Below are positions 18,909-27,286 of a stretch of DNA of 64,000 nucleotides, in pieces. Location of the stretch: assembly GCF_029946165.1 (NCBI RefSeq), contig NZ_JAQSDZ010000005.1:124001-188000 (forward strand). The letters run 5' to 3'. The position numbers and the translations under genes are program-made. Below the pieces are notes generated by a model. The model was not told where the DNA came from. It saw only the letters and a program-made list of their open reading frames with translations, and did not search any database. Every line of letters starts with the position of its first letter. The first letter of the stretch is position 1. This stretch comes from Methylotenera sp. Its GTDB lineage: Bacteria > Pseudomonadota > Gammaproteobacteria > Burkholderiales > Methylophilaceae.

Positions 18909-19916
18909 ATGCTTAGAGCTATTTTAATAAGACCACTGCTATTTTTTATATGCGTGACGATTCTTATGCCTATGCAAACAGCTTTAGCTGCGGAGACAGA
19001 CGATACATCACCATGGGAGAATTTTAGTTTAGGTGGTTATTCCCATGCCAAAATTAATGTGCATCCTGGTGGAAAAGTAGAAGGAGCTATTAATGAATTC
19101 AGCATTTTACTCAGCTGGGAAAATAATAGCCGCTTCCACTTTTTTACTGAGCTGGAAATTGTCAGACCAATTAGCTTCAATACAGATGACACTTCAATTG
19201 GCAAAGACAGTTACCTAGATCTAGAGCGCTTCTACTTAGATTACAATTTATCCGAAAAATTGAATGTACGTGCAGGTCGATTTTTAACTCCTGCGGGTCG
19301 CTGGAATCTACTCCATGCCGCTCCTCTCGTTTGGACAACGACTCGTCCCTTGGTGACAAGCCGCTTATTTCCTACCGCAATCAATGGTTTGATGTTTTAT
19401 GGCGCTACCCCTTTAGCAGATAATGCTTTTGAATACAGTTTCTATTTGGAGACATTAAAAGATCAAATTGTAAATCATGAGGAAATTCCATTTGAAGAGA
19501 CCAAAGGTGCGCGTTTTACGCTTTCGGGTAACGTCAATTGGGGGCTTTCTTTATTGGAGTTTCGCGAGAACATTCCAAATAGTCCTGAATTTCATATGGT
19601 GGGATTGGATTTCTTAATACAGCGTCAAGGCTGGGAATTTAGTGGTGAAGCTTTTCAGCGTTACTACAATAATTACACTAATGGTGGCAGCGGCGCTTAT
19701 CTGCAAGGCGTTGCACCGCTCGGCAATCAGTGGTTTGCAATCGCACGGGTAGAGAATTATATGCGTCCTGAAGAAAGTTCAACGGCGCGTTGGCTGATTG
19801 GTTCAGCATGGCGGATGACACCCAGTAAAATACTTAAAATTGAGTATGTAGGTGGCAATGAAGAAAGCACTCAATCGCCGAAAGGCTTACTCGCTTCATT
19901 CTCAATTTTGTTTTAG
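18909..19916 (+). CDS. Porin-like outer-membrane beta-barrel protein
   Basis: 335 residues from the ATG at 18909, which has GGAG five bases upstream; an ATG at 18894 is also in frame. Signal peptide ends near TALAAE. The mature protein has alternating amphipathic strands, aromatic girdles and a C-terminal Phe, as in outer-membrane barrels, and a LNVRAGRFLTPAGRW motif common in phosphate-selective or carbohydrate-type porins. The substrate is not evident. It is divergent from the sensor kinase and followed 14 bp later by a PstS-like protein, so the three may sense or take up a common ligand. Confidence 0.8.
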   Translation: MLRAILIRPLLFFICVTILMPMQTALAAETDDTSPWENFSLGGYSHAKINVHPGGKVEGAINEFSILLSWENNSRFHFFTELEIVRPISFNTDDTSIGKDSYLDLERFYLDYNLSEKLNVRAGRFLTPAGRWNLLHAAPLVWTTTRPLVTSRLFPTAINGLMFYGATPLADNAFEYSFYLETLKDQIVNHEEIPFEETKGARFTLSGNVNWGLSLLEFRENIPNSPEFHMVGLDFLIQRQGWEFSGEAFQRYYNNYTNGGSGAYLQGVAPLGNQWFAIARVENYMRPEESSTARWLIGSAWRMTPSKILKIEYVGGNEESTQSPKGLLASFSILF

Positions 19917-19930
19917 CGCGTCAGTCCTGC

Positions 19931-20431
19931 ATGCATAAATTTAAATTGTTAATGTTGTCTATAAGTGTGCTGCTAGGTAGCCTTATTCAACAGGCGCGCG
20001 CAGAAGTGCTGGTTGTGATTGTGCCACGCAATCACAATATTCAGCAGGTAAATGCTAACGAGCTTTCTCTCATTTTTTGGCGAAAGAAGTTGTATTGGGC
20101 AGATGGAAAACGTATTCAAACTTTGAATTATTCTGCAACCAATCCACTTAGGTTGCAGTTTTCGCTATCAATCTTAAGAAGTGCGCCAGAAACTCAAACC
20201 AATTATTGGAATGGCTTGTATTTCCATGGTATTTCGCCGCCGCATGTTGTGAGTTCGCAAGAGGCGATGCTCAGATTCGTCGCAGCTACGCCAGGAGCGA
20301 TAGGTTATATTGGAGCTTGTAAGTTAGACGATAGGGTTAAACCATTGGTTTGGATTAATGCAGATCATAATGTTTTATCTACGGCCCCAGAACTCAATTG
20401 TTCTGAAAAATCTGCCAGTACTGCTCAGTAA
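19931..20431 (+). CDS. Small PstS-like periplasmic binding protein
   Basis: 166 residues with a signal peptide ending ARA. The mature part fits the short PstS-like (phosphate ABC substrate-binding) proteins: NANELSLIFWRKKLYWADGKRIQTLNY near the start and VAATPGAIGYIGA near the end. It is about half the length of transport-type PstS and no ABC transporter is nearby, so a sensing or accessory role with the adjacent kinase is more likely than phosphate uptake. Translationally close to the porin-like gene (14 bp). Confidence 0.78.
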   Translation: MHKFKLLMLSISVLLGSLIQQARAEVLVVIVPRNHNIQQVNANELSLIFWRKKLYWADGKRIQTLNYSATNPLRLQFSLSILRSAPETQTNYWNGLYFHGISPPHVVSSQEAMLRFVAATPGAIGYIGACKLDDRVKPLVWINADHNVLSTAPELNCSEKSASTAQ

Positions 20432-20443
20432 TTTAATATAAAA

Positions 20444-20498
20444 CCCTACAAAAATTGCAGGGAATATCAAGTAGTAAGCTGCAAGTCTGCAAAAATTG
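20444..20498. promoter_or_regulatory. Two CAAAAATTG copies, possible activator-binding sites
   Basis: CAAAAATTG occurs at 20449-20457 and again at 20490-20498, 41 bp apart. The first is the centre of an imperfect palindrome (CCCTACAA-AAA-TTGCAGGG, 20444-20462). They lie about 130-185 bp upstream of the predicted sigma54 start site, the distance expected for NtrC-type enhancer sites. The first could alternatively be a weak terminator of the preceding gene. Confidence 0.4.
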
Positions 20499-20601
20499 TG
20501 ATTATAAAATCATCCGTAGCTATTAAAAATTAAAGCGAATAATCATTGTAACATTATGATTAATATCGATTTAATTTTATAAACAACAATAAGTAACTGA
20601 C

Positions 20602-20618
20602 TTGGCATAACGCTTGCG
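20602..20618 (+). promoter_or_regulatory. Sigma54 (-24/-12) promoter
   Basis: TTGGCATAACGCTTGCG matches the sigma54 consensus YTGGCACG-N4-TTGC in 10 of the 11 most conserved positions that I aligned by eye, with GG (20604-20605) and GC (20616-20617) separated by exactly ten bases. The start site would be near 20629, 20 bp before the first gene of the operon. Confidence 0.82.
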
Positions 20619-20648
20619 TATATAAAAACATTCTTACAGGAGTGTTTT

Positions 20649-21305
20649 ATGCAATTTGCGCAACAATTAGCTACTGCTGATATTCAACAGTCAGTAATCG
20701 ATACGACTTCTACACAAAGCAAAAGCGCCGCTATTCATCTGCATGGCGCGCAATCAGTCACCACGGCGATTTCAGGGCCATGCGCGGCTGATAGACAAGA
20801 GCTGGAGAGCTTTGTTCGTGCGATCTACCGACGTGCGCATAGTGCAGAAGTCAGTCACTTTATGCCTAAATTATTGAGTGTTCGTGATGCTGGCGGTAAG
20901 TTACTTGCAGTATGCGGATTGCGTCATGCCAATCAAGAGAATTTGTTTTTAGAAACTTATTTTGACTCGCCAATCGAGGCGCTATTGTCTCAGCATAATC
21001 AAACAATAATCTCACGTAAGGCTATTTTAGAAGTTGGAAATCTAGCCGTTGCTGATCCAATTAATGTACGCAGTTTACTCGCTAGCATCAGCCTGTATTT
21101 GCATAGTACACAATCTGAATGGGCGGTTTTTACAGGAATTTCAGTATTACGTAACTCCTTAACTAAGCTCAATATGTCTTTACAGTTTTTGGGAGAAGCG
21201 AGTATTAAACGTATTCCAGAACATGAACGTGCTGCTTGGGGTACTTATTACAATGAACGTCCGCAAGTGATGGCGATTCGTCGTACGCAACCAATTGCCC
21301 CGTAG
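20649..21305 (+). CDS. Thermostable hemolysin family protein
   Basis: 218 residues with a strong AGGAG site (20638-20642). The central block (SFVRAIYRRAHSAEVSHFMPKLLSVRD, then GGKLLAVCGLRHA) and the EVGNLAV strand match the thermostable hemolysin (delta-VPH, PF12261) family. Despite the name, the fold is thought to resemble acyltransferases of the GNAT / autoinducer-synthase type, and no signal peptide or membrane segment is seen, so a cytoplasmic enzyme is more likely than a secreted toxin. First gene of the sigma54-driven operon; the ligase starts 8 bp later. Confidence 0.85.
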   Translation: MQFAQQLATADIQQSVIDTTSTQSKSAAIHLHGAQSVTTAISGPCAADRQELESFVRAIYRRAHSAEVSHFMPKLLSVRDAGGKLLAVCGLRHANQENLFLETYFDSPIEALLSQHNQTIISRKAILEVGNLAVADPINVRSLLASISLYLHSTQSEWAVFTGISVLRNSLTKLNMSLQFLGEASIKRIPEHERAAWGTYYNERPQVMAIRRTQPIAP

Positions 21306-21313
21306 GATTTAAC

Positions 21314-22864
21314 ATGTTGAATACTCAATCTCATTCTGTTCTTAATGCGATTTCGCATTTTTCAACTCACACACCTCATAAAATAGCGCTACAAGGTAAA
21401 GTAGCAGAATCCTTAACGTATGGCGAGTTAGTCACTTCAATTGAGTTGGTCACTTATCGACTAAATACTGCCTCAACTAAAGTTTTAGGCTTAGCCATGG
21501 ATAACTCCCCAGCATGGGCCATTGCTGATTTAGTCGCTATGGAATTGAATTTACCTGTAGTGCCTTTGCCATATTTCTTTTCCTCAGAACAAACAATTCA
21601 CGCAATTGAAGATGCTGGTGTCAATGTAGTGTTAAGTGATCAGCCTATCTTACTCAAGCAAGTACTTGATGAGTGTGGCAAAAATATACTGCAAGAAAAA
21701 CAGTATCTGATAGGCGATAAAGTTATCACTGAATTTATTTTAGAGATTAAAACTTTCCATGATCTGCCAAAAGGGATAGCCAAAATTACCTACACATCAG
21801 GAACAACTGGCAAGCCTAAAGGTGTTTGTTTAGACCTCTTGACGCTGAACCGTGTTGCGCTTTCCTTGCTTAATGCAACTAAAGCAATGCCTACAGATCG
21901 TCATTTAAGCATATTGCCACTTTCGACTTTACTTGAAAATATTGCCGGCTTATATGTGCCGCTGTTAGCTGGAGCAACGGCAATATTGATGCCGTCTGCA
22001 CTGGTTGGATTATCTGGTGCAACAGGCTTAAATATTGCCAACATGATGGAGGCATTAAGCGCCTCTAGAGCCACTACCACGGTGCTTACTCCAGAGTTGC
22101 TTAATGCTCTAGTGAGTGCCATTGAAGTAGGCTACACCAAGCCACATCATTTAAGATTCTTAGCTGTTGGCGGTGCTTCAGTTTCACCTCAATTGCTTAA
22201 TCGTGCTGCAGCAATAAATTTACCTGTCTATGAGGGTTATGGACTGTCTGAATGTGCTTCAGTAGTTGCACTTAACACACACCTTGATAGAAAAATAGGC
22301 AGCGTAGGAAAGCCCTTACCGCATATCTCGATTAAGTTGAGTGAATATGGCGAGATATTGGTGAAAGGTGCTTGTTTGTTAGGCTATGTGAGTGATTTAA
22401 GCAACGAACGCTCAAACCTGCAACAGAGTACTGAATATTTCGCTACTGGTGACATCGGGCATTTGGATGAGGATGGCTATTTATACATCACCGCCCGTAA
22501 AAAGAATCAGTTTATAACCTCGTTTGGTCGTAATGTCGCACCAGAGTGGGTGGAGCGCGAATTAACTGTCTCGCCATTTATAGCCCAAGCAGCTGTATTT
22601 GGCGAGGCAAAACCCTGGAATGTGGCGATTATCGTTCCTGCAAAAAATGCTACATCAGCTGATATTGATATCGCCATAGCAGAAATAAACCAATCCCTGC
22701 CAGATTATGCCCGCGTCAGCCAATGGCTATCGGCAGATGCGCCATTTACTCCGCAAAACAATCAACTTACCGCCAATGGCCGCTTACGCAGAATCGCTAT
22801 ATGGCAACATTATCAAGAAAGAATTGACGAAATATATAAGGAAAAAAGCTATGCCGTTTTATGA
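21314..22864 (+). CDS. AMP-dependent acyl ligase (fatty acid-CoA ligase-like)
   Basis: 516 residues. The P-loop ITYTSGTTGKPKG is at 158-170, the A5 motif YEGYGLSE near 305, and the ATGDIGHLDEDGYLYITARKKN motif near 385-405. It should adenylate a carboxylic acid, probably a fatty acid, and pass it to CoA or another acceptor. At the A10 position, where the catalytic Lys normally sits (SGK or TLK), the sequence is NGRLRR with Arg490, which may change the first half-reaction. Its stop overlaps the next start by 14 bp, so the two products are made together. Confidence 0.92.
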   Translation: MLNTQSHSVLNAISHFSTHTPHKIALQGKVAESLTYGELVTSIELVTYRLNTASTKVLGLAMDNSPAWAIADLVAMELNLPVVPLPYFFSSEQTIHAIEDAGVNVVLSDQPILLKQVLDECGKNILQEKQYLIGDKVITEFILEIKTFHDLPKGIAKITYTSGTTGKPKGVCLDLLTLNRVALSLLNATKAMPTDRHLSILPLSTLLENIAGLYVPLLAGATAILMPSALVGLSGATGLNIANMMEALSASRATTTVLTPELLNALVSAIEVGYTKPHHLRFLAVGGASVSPQLLNRAAAINLPVYEGYGLSECASVVALNTHLDRKIGSVGKPLPHISIKLSEYGEILVKGACLLGYVSDLSNERSNLQQSTEYFATGDIGHLDEDGYLYITARKKNQFITSFGRNVAPEWVERELTVSPFIAQAAVFGEAKPWNVAIIVPAKNATSADIDIAIAEINQSLPDYARVSQWLSADAPFTPQNNQLTANGRLRRIAIWQHYQERIDEIYKEKSYAVL

Positions 22865-23549
22865 AATATTACTTCAGGAAACTCAACAAGAACGCGAGGA
22901 ATTATTTAGCTTACCACTCATACAGGCGGGCGCGAATGGACAAGTGAGCCTGCCTGCTTACGTCGCTTTTTTAACTGAGGCTTATCACCATGTAAAACAC
23001 ACAGTGCCGCTTTTAATGTTATGCGGCGCTAAATTACCCGAGCGATATGAATGGCTACGTGAAGCCGTCGCTGAATACATTGAGGAAGAGTTAGGCCATC
23101 AAGAATGGATACTTAATGACATTAAAGCTTGTGGTAGTGATTCTGAAGTCGTGCGTCATGGACAAGCTGGCGTTGCGACTGAAATGATGGTGGCTTATGC
23201 CTATGACATGATTAACCGTGTGAATCCCATCGGTTTTTTTGGCATGGTATTGGTGCTAGAAGGCACCAGTGTAGCACTTGCCACGCAGGCGGGGGCTTCA
23301 TTACAACGTAGCTTAGGTTTGCCTAATCAAGCGTTTAGCTACTTAACTTCTCATGGCTCGCTTGATGTTGGTCACACTGAATTTTATGAAGGGCTAGTGA
23401 ATAAGATTGAAGATAAAAAAGAACGTGAATTATTGATTCACAGTGCGAAAAACTTTTACAAATTATACGGTGACATTTTCCGCGATTTGGGTAATCAATT
23501 TATCGCAAATAACACTACTCCATCAGCTTTACAGCAGGTTTCCGCATGA
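22851..23549 (+). CDS. Heme-oxygenase-like diiron oxidase/oxygenase (iron-containing redox enzyme family)
   Basis: 232 residues from the ATG at 22851, which has an AAGGA site; a longer frame from 22707 would lie inside the ligase gene. All-helical protein of the TenA/PqqC/CADD superfamily. A full candidate metal set is seen in the usual order: E43, E80-x2-H83 (EEELGHQEW), E137 (VLVLEGTS), H168 and D172 (HGSLD), with H175 nearby. That spacing matches diiron members such as UndA, which oxidatively decarboxylates fatty acids to terminal alkenes. Its substrate is probably the acid handled by the ligase. Overlaps the SDR gene by 4 bp. Confidence 0.9.
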   Translation: MPFYEILLQETQQEREELFSLPLIQAGANGQVSLPAYVAFLTEAYHHVKHTVPLLMLCGAKLPERYEWLREAVAEYIEEELGHQEWILNDIKACGSDSEVVRHGQAGVATEMMVAYAYDMINRVNPIGFFGMVLVLEGTSVALATQAGASLQRSLGLPNQAFSYLTSHGSLDVGHTEFYEGLVNKIEDKKERELLIHSAKNFYKLYGDIFRDLGNQFIANNTTPSALQQVSA

Positions 23550-24361
23550 ATTTGAATGGTAAGAACATCATGCTTACTGGTGCTGCGGGGGGCATTGGTC
23601 AGCCATTAGCATTTGCACTATCTAAACGAGGCGCTAGGTTGGCTTTGGTTGATAGAGACCAAGCGCGAGTTGAAGGCTTGTGCAATAAAATCAATCAATT
23701 AGGTGGAGTAGCTTTTCCAATTGTCACTGATTTTAAAGTGAGTGAAACTTCACCTAATCCCACGCAAAGGGTTGTAGATGAGGCCGTTCATTTGCTTGGA
23801 GGTGTCGATATTTTAATCAATAGTGCTGGTATTCTTGATTTCACTTTGTTTCAAGAACAAGACGCAATGCGTATCGCACAAATGATGTACATCAATGCAG
23901 TTGTACCGCTGCAACTTACCCGTGCTTTGCTGCCAAAGTTGCTGGAGCAGAATGGCGGCCAAATCGTCAATATCGGTTCAATTTTTGGCTCGATAGGTTT
24001 CCCTCACTATGCAGCGTATAGCGCAAGTAAATTTGCCGTACATGGTTTTTCTCAAGCACTCAGGCGTGAATTGCTAGATACCGACATTACTGTGACCTAC
24101 ATTGCTCCGCGTGCCATTAAAACTTCCATGAATGACGAAATCGCTTCAAAAATGTTAGCCGCTACGAAAACCGCCATGGATGATCCACATGTGGTTGTCG
24201 CAGAAATCATCAAAGCCATAGAGACCGATAAACATGAGCATTACATAGGTCAGCCAGAGTCTTTCTTTGCATGGCTGAATGGGTTTTTACCTAGCGTTGT
24301 CAGTTTGGGTTTAAAGAAACCAACCAGAATCGCGCGTCAATTTTTTACGGCTAAGTATTAG
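23546..24361 (+). CDS. Short-chain dehydrogenase/reductase
   Basis: 271 residues. N-terminal nucleotide motif TGAAGGIG (11-18), NSAG near 92, and catalytic S145, Y158 and K162 (YSASK). A C-terminal extension of about 40 residues (HYIGQPESFFAWLNGFLPSVVS) is longer than in minimal SDRs and resembles fatty-acyl or retinol-type reductases. Start overlaps the oxygenase stop (ATGA), so the ligase, oxygenase and SDR are translationally coupled. It would reduce or oxidise a carbonyl in the product made by the preceding steps. Confidence 0.93.
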   Translation: MNLNGKNIMLTGAAGGIGQPLAFALSKRGARLALVDRDQARVEGLCNKINQLGGVAFPIVTDFKVSETSPNPTQRVVDEAVHLLGGVDILINSAGILDFTLFQEQDAMRIAQMMYINAVVPLQLTRALLPKLLEQNGGQIVNIGSIFGSIGFPHYAAYSASKFAVHGFSQALRRELLDTDITVTYIAPRAIKTSMNDEIASKMLAATKTAMDDPHVVVAEIIKAIETDKHEHYIGQPESFFAWLNGFLPSVVSLGLKKPTRIARQFFTAKY

Positions 24362-24435
24362 TACCTAAGAATTAGTACCAAAGAGTTAATACATAAGAAT
24401 TTATACCGTATTTTCAAATATTAAGGAGAAAACAG

Positions 24436-25077
24436 ATGAAAAACATGATGTTATTGCTAAGTTTTATTGCGCTATCAAGCCCAGCATTTGCGGATGATAA
24501 CTTAGATGCCCAAATCGCCGTGATTCAGCACGAATGGGCTAAAGCGACTTACCAAACACCAAAAGATGCACAGGAAGATGCTTTTAAGCTCCTTATCGAA
24601 AAGGCGCACCAAGTAACAACTGCTAATGACAATGCACCAGAAGCCATGATATGGGAAGCCATTTCTAACAGTGGTTACGCAAAAGCCAAAGGCGGAATTG
24701 GTGCTTTAAAGTTTGCTGAAAAGGCGCGTGACTTATTAGTTGAGTCACAAAAAGTCAGCCCCAATGCCCTGCAAGGCTCCGCCTACACTAGTTTAGGCTC
24801 TCTTTACTACAAAGTCCCAGGCTGGCCTGTCGGTTTTGGCGATAAGAAAAAAGCACGTATGTACTTAGAAAAAGCCCTACAAGTTAATCCATCTGGCATT
24901 GATCCTAATTATTTCTATGCTGACTTTTTAAGCGGGCAGGGCGAGTACGCAAAAGCAGTAGAGTATTACAAAAAAGCTTTAGCCGCACCTGCACGACTTG
25001 GTCGTGAAGATGCCGATGCAGGGCGAAAGAAAGAGGTTGAAGAAGGTTTGAAAGTTGCAGAGAAAAAAGCGAATTAA
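24436..25077 (+). CDS. Exported TPR-like protein
   Basis: 213 residues with a signal peptide (cut near AFA-DDN). The mature part is helical with TPR-like pairs, clearest at KARMYLEKALQVNPSGIDPNYFYADFL and GEYAKAVEYYKKALAAP, and a Lys/Glu-rich tail. It starts 74 bp after the SDR with an AAGGAG site and is probably the last gene of the sigma54 operon. TPR proteins mediate contacts; here it would act in the periplasm. The partner is unknown. A repeat follows. Confidence 0.85.
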   Translation: MKNMMLLLSFIALSSPAFADDNLDAQIAVIQHEWAKATYQTPKDAQEDAFKLLIEKAHQVTTANDNAPEAMIWEAISNSGYAKAKGGIGALKFAEKARDLLVESQKVSPNALQGSAYTSLGSLYYKVPGWPVGFGDKKKARMYLEKALQVNPSGIDPNYFYADFLSGQGEYAKAVEYYKKALAAPARLGREDADAGRKKEVEEGLKVAEKKAN

Positions 25078-25140
25078 CAAAATTTAAAAAGTTGCAATTT
25101 TATTGATTGTCGAATTAATATTTATCAAGGAAGGATATGC

Positions 25141-25199
25141 GGCTTGTAGCCGCGAACCTTAGCGGAAGGTATTTACCTTTGTTTTCGGGGCTACAAGCC
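25141..25199. repeat. Intergenic palindromic repeat, GGCTTGTAGC family
   Basis: Arms GGCTTGTAGC (25141-25150) and GCTACAAGCC (25190-25199) with CGCGAA-type flanks and an ACTCCTACA end to the right. Another copy lies at 27287-27361. It separates the sigma54 operon from the peptide-transport genes. Confidence 0.85.
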
Positions 25200-25309
25200 A
25201 CTCCTACAATGGTGAGATTTTGAAATATTATTTTTAATAGTTAATCTGGGTTAAATATTCATTTAGCCTAAGCATCTAAGCGACTCATAATCTAGTAAAC
25301 TTCGATGCT

Positions 25310-26773
25310 ATGAAGGCATTGAAAGTTTTAGCACAATTTTGTTTCGTTTTACTATTGTTGAGTACAGGTTCTTGTACTCAACAACATCCATCCGCATCAC
25401 CTTCCCATGAAATTGTATTTGCCATTGGGCAAATGCCACTGAATTTAGACCCGCGCTATGCCACGGATGCCGCTTCAGAGTGCATTAATCGGCTGGTATA
25501 TCAAAGCTTGGTAGATTTTGATGCGCAATCAAAGCCAGTCGCAAGCTTGGCTAGCTGGCTGGAAATTAGTCCAACATTGTTTAGATTTACCCTAAATAAA
25601 AATCGCGCGCCATTCCACAACCAAGCGCCATTAACCGCTAACGACGTAAAAGCTACTTATGACTCTTTAGCCACTTTAAAAGACTCACCCAATACCGCCG
25701 AATTCGCCAATATCAAAAGTATCACCGTGATAGATAATGACACGGTTGAATTTCAACTCAAACAAGCAGATCAACATTTTCCCGCTAAACTCGTGTTAGG
25801 TATTTTGCCGACAAAACTTATATCAGAAAATCATGATTTTTCGCACGCACCTGTGGGTAACGGCGCTTTAAAATTTGTGTCTTGGCAGAATAAATTAACC
25901 TTGCAGCGAGTCAACGATAACCAAAAAATCAGCTTAATAGAAGTAAAAGACCCAACCGTTCGTGTATTAAAGTTACTGCATGGCGAGGTGGATTTATTGC
26001 AAGGTGAATTGCCGCCAGAGCTTGTTAAATACCTACAAACCAAGCCAGAAGTTACGGTTAAAACCAGCACAGGCGCTAATTTTTCATATCTAGGTTTAAA
26101 TTTTAAGGACCCAATATTGCAACAACTTAAAGTCAGGCAAGCGCTCGCGCATGCCATAGACCGCAAACAAATCATCGCCAAAGCTATGATTGAACATAGC
26201 CGTGAAGCCGATATGATTTTACCGCCCGAACATTACACGAATCAAAACTCTTTAGCTCCTGCAAATGACTACAACCCAAGCCTAGCTAAACAATTGCTGC
26301 AAGAAGCAGGCGTTAAGCTACCCCTTAAACTTGTGTATAAAACCTCCACAGATGCACAACGCGTTCGCTTCGCCACAATTCTGCAAGCGCAAATGGCAAA
26401 GGCAGGCATAGCCCTTGAAATCCGCAGCTTAGATTGGGGCACGTTTTTTGAAGATGTAAAACAGGGCAACTTTCAACTATACGGCCTTACATGGGTGGGT
26501 ATTAAGACCCCCGAAATTTATGCAAAAGCCTTTGGCTCACATAGCTTTCCTCCCAACGGTTTTAACCGTGGCCGATACGCAGATGCTGAACTAGATAAAT
26601 TACTCGCTGATGAAAACTGGCAAGCCGCTACCGTGCGTATTCGACAGCAATTGCCTTATGTGCCGCTTTGGTACGAAGGGCAGTTTTCCGCCATGCGCAA
26701 AGGCATCAGCCAATACAATGCAAAAGCTGATGGAAATTGGGATGATTTGGGTACAATTAGCTATGCGCATTGA
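25310..26773 (+). CDS. Peptide ABC transporter substrate-binding lipoprotein
   Basis: 487 residues. Lipoprotein signal with lipobox STGSC (Cys22). The mature protein is a family 5 extracellular solute-binding protein (DppA/OppA type): MPLNLDPRYATDAASE near the start, KVRQALAHAIDRKQI in the middle and a shortened C-terminal lobe. It would deliver short peptides to the DppB/DppC-like permeases encoded 0.7-2 kb downstream. The adjacent peptidoglycan genes make murein-derived peptides a reasonable ligand. No ATPase gene is present; it must be supplied elsewhere. Confidence 0.93.
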   Translation: MKALKVLAQFCFVLLLLSTGSCTQQHPSASPSHEIVFAIGQMPLNLDPRYATDAASECINRLVYQSLVDFDAQSKPVASLASWLEISPTLFRFTLNKNRAPFHNQAPLTANDVKATYDSLATLKDSPNTAEFANIKSITVIDNDTVEFQLKQADQHFPAKLVLGILPTKLISENHDFSHAPVGNGALKFVSWQNKLTLQRVNDNQKISLIEVKDPTVRVLKLLHGEVDLLQGELPPELVKYLQTKPEVTVKTSTGANFSYLGLNFKDPILQQLKVRQALAHAIDRKQIIAKAMIEHSREADMILPPEHYTNQNSLAPANDYNPSLAKQLLQEAGVKLPLKLVYKTSTDAQRVRFATILQAQMAKAGIALEIRSLDWGTFFEDVKQGNFQLYGLTWVGIKTPEIYAKAFGSHSFPPNGFNRGRYADAELDKLLADENWQAATVRIRQQLPYVPLWYEGQFSAMRKGISQYNAKADGNWDDLGTISYAH

Positions 26774-27242
26774 AATATCTATTTCCAATCAAACCTTAAC
26801 GCTGTTCGATCACTTCGGCGGCGTTAAAGCTAAGTACAGCATCTCCACTGCCGAAAATGGCGCTGGATGCGAGAAAAACAGCGGTTGCACGCCATTAGGG
26901 CAGCATATTATTCGCGCTAAAATAGGTGCGGATGCGCCTGAAAATACTGTGTTTGTGGGGCGCAGACCAACAGGTGAAATCTGCACGCCTGAGTTAATGG
27001 CTGAATTTCCAAACCGAGATTGGATTTTGACGCGTATTTTATGGTTATCAGGTCAAGAAGTTGGTAAAAATCGCTTGGGTAATGTAGATACAATGCAGCG
27101 TTACATTTATATCCATGGCACACCAGATAGCACAGAGATGGGGCAGATTGGCTCGCATGGTTGTGTGCGTATGCGCAACAGTGAGATGATTGCGTTATTT
27201 GATATGGTTGAGATTGGAACGTCGGTGGTGATTGCGGAATGA
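26763..27242 (+). CDS. L,D-transpeptidase-fold (YkuD) protein, no signal peptide
   Basis: 159 residues from the ATG at 26763, overlapping the binding-protein stop by 11 bp. The YkuD signature is intact: HG at 119-120 and SHGCVRMRN (131-139) with catalytic Cys134. The family uses this Cys to cut and transfer peptidoglycan peptides (3-3 crosslinks, lipoprotein attachment) in the periplasm. This protein starts directly with the domain and has no signal peptide or membrane anchor, so its compartment is unclear. In the transporter context it may act on recycled murein peptides. Confidence 0.88.
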   Translation: MRIEISISNQTLTLFDHFGGVKAKYSISTAENGAGCEKNSGCTPLGQHIIRAKIGADAPENTVFVGRRPTGEICTPELMAEFPNRDWILTRILWLSGQEVGKNRLGNVDTMQRYIYIHGTPDSTEMGQIGSHGCVRMRNSEMIALFDMVEIGTSVVIAE

Positions 27243-27286
27243 GCACAGATTATCCTTTAAACATCATATTTCCAAAGCTCACCATA

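Noticed and set aside
22707-22850. Longer start for the diiron enzyme
   Set aside because: Lies within the ligase coding sequence; the ATG at 22851 has its own ribosome site and begins the domain.
26610-26762. Longer start for the L,D-transpeptidase-fold protein
   Set aside because: Would sit inside the binding-protein gene and has no signal peptide or family match.
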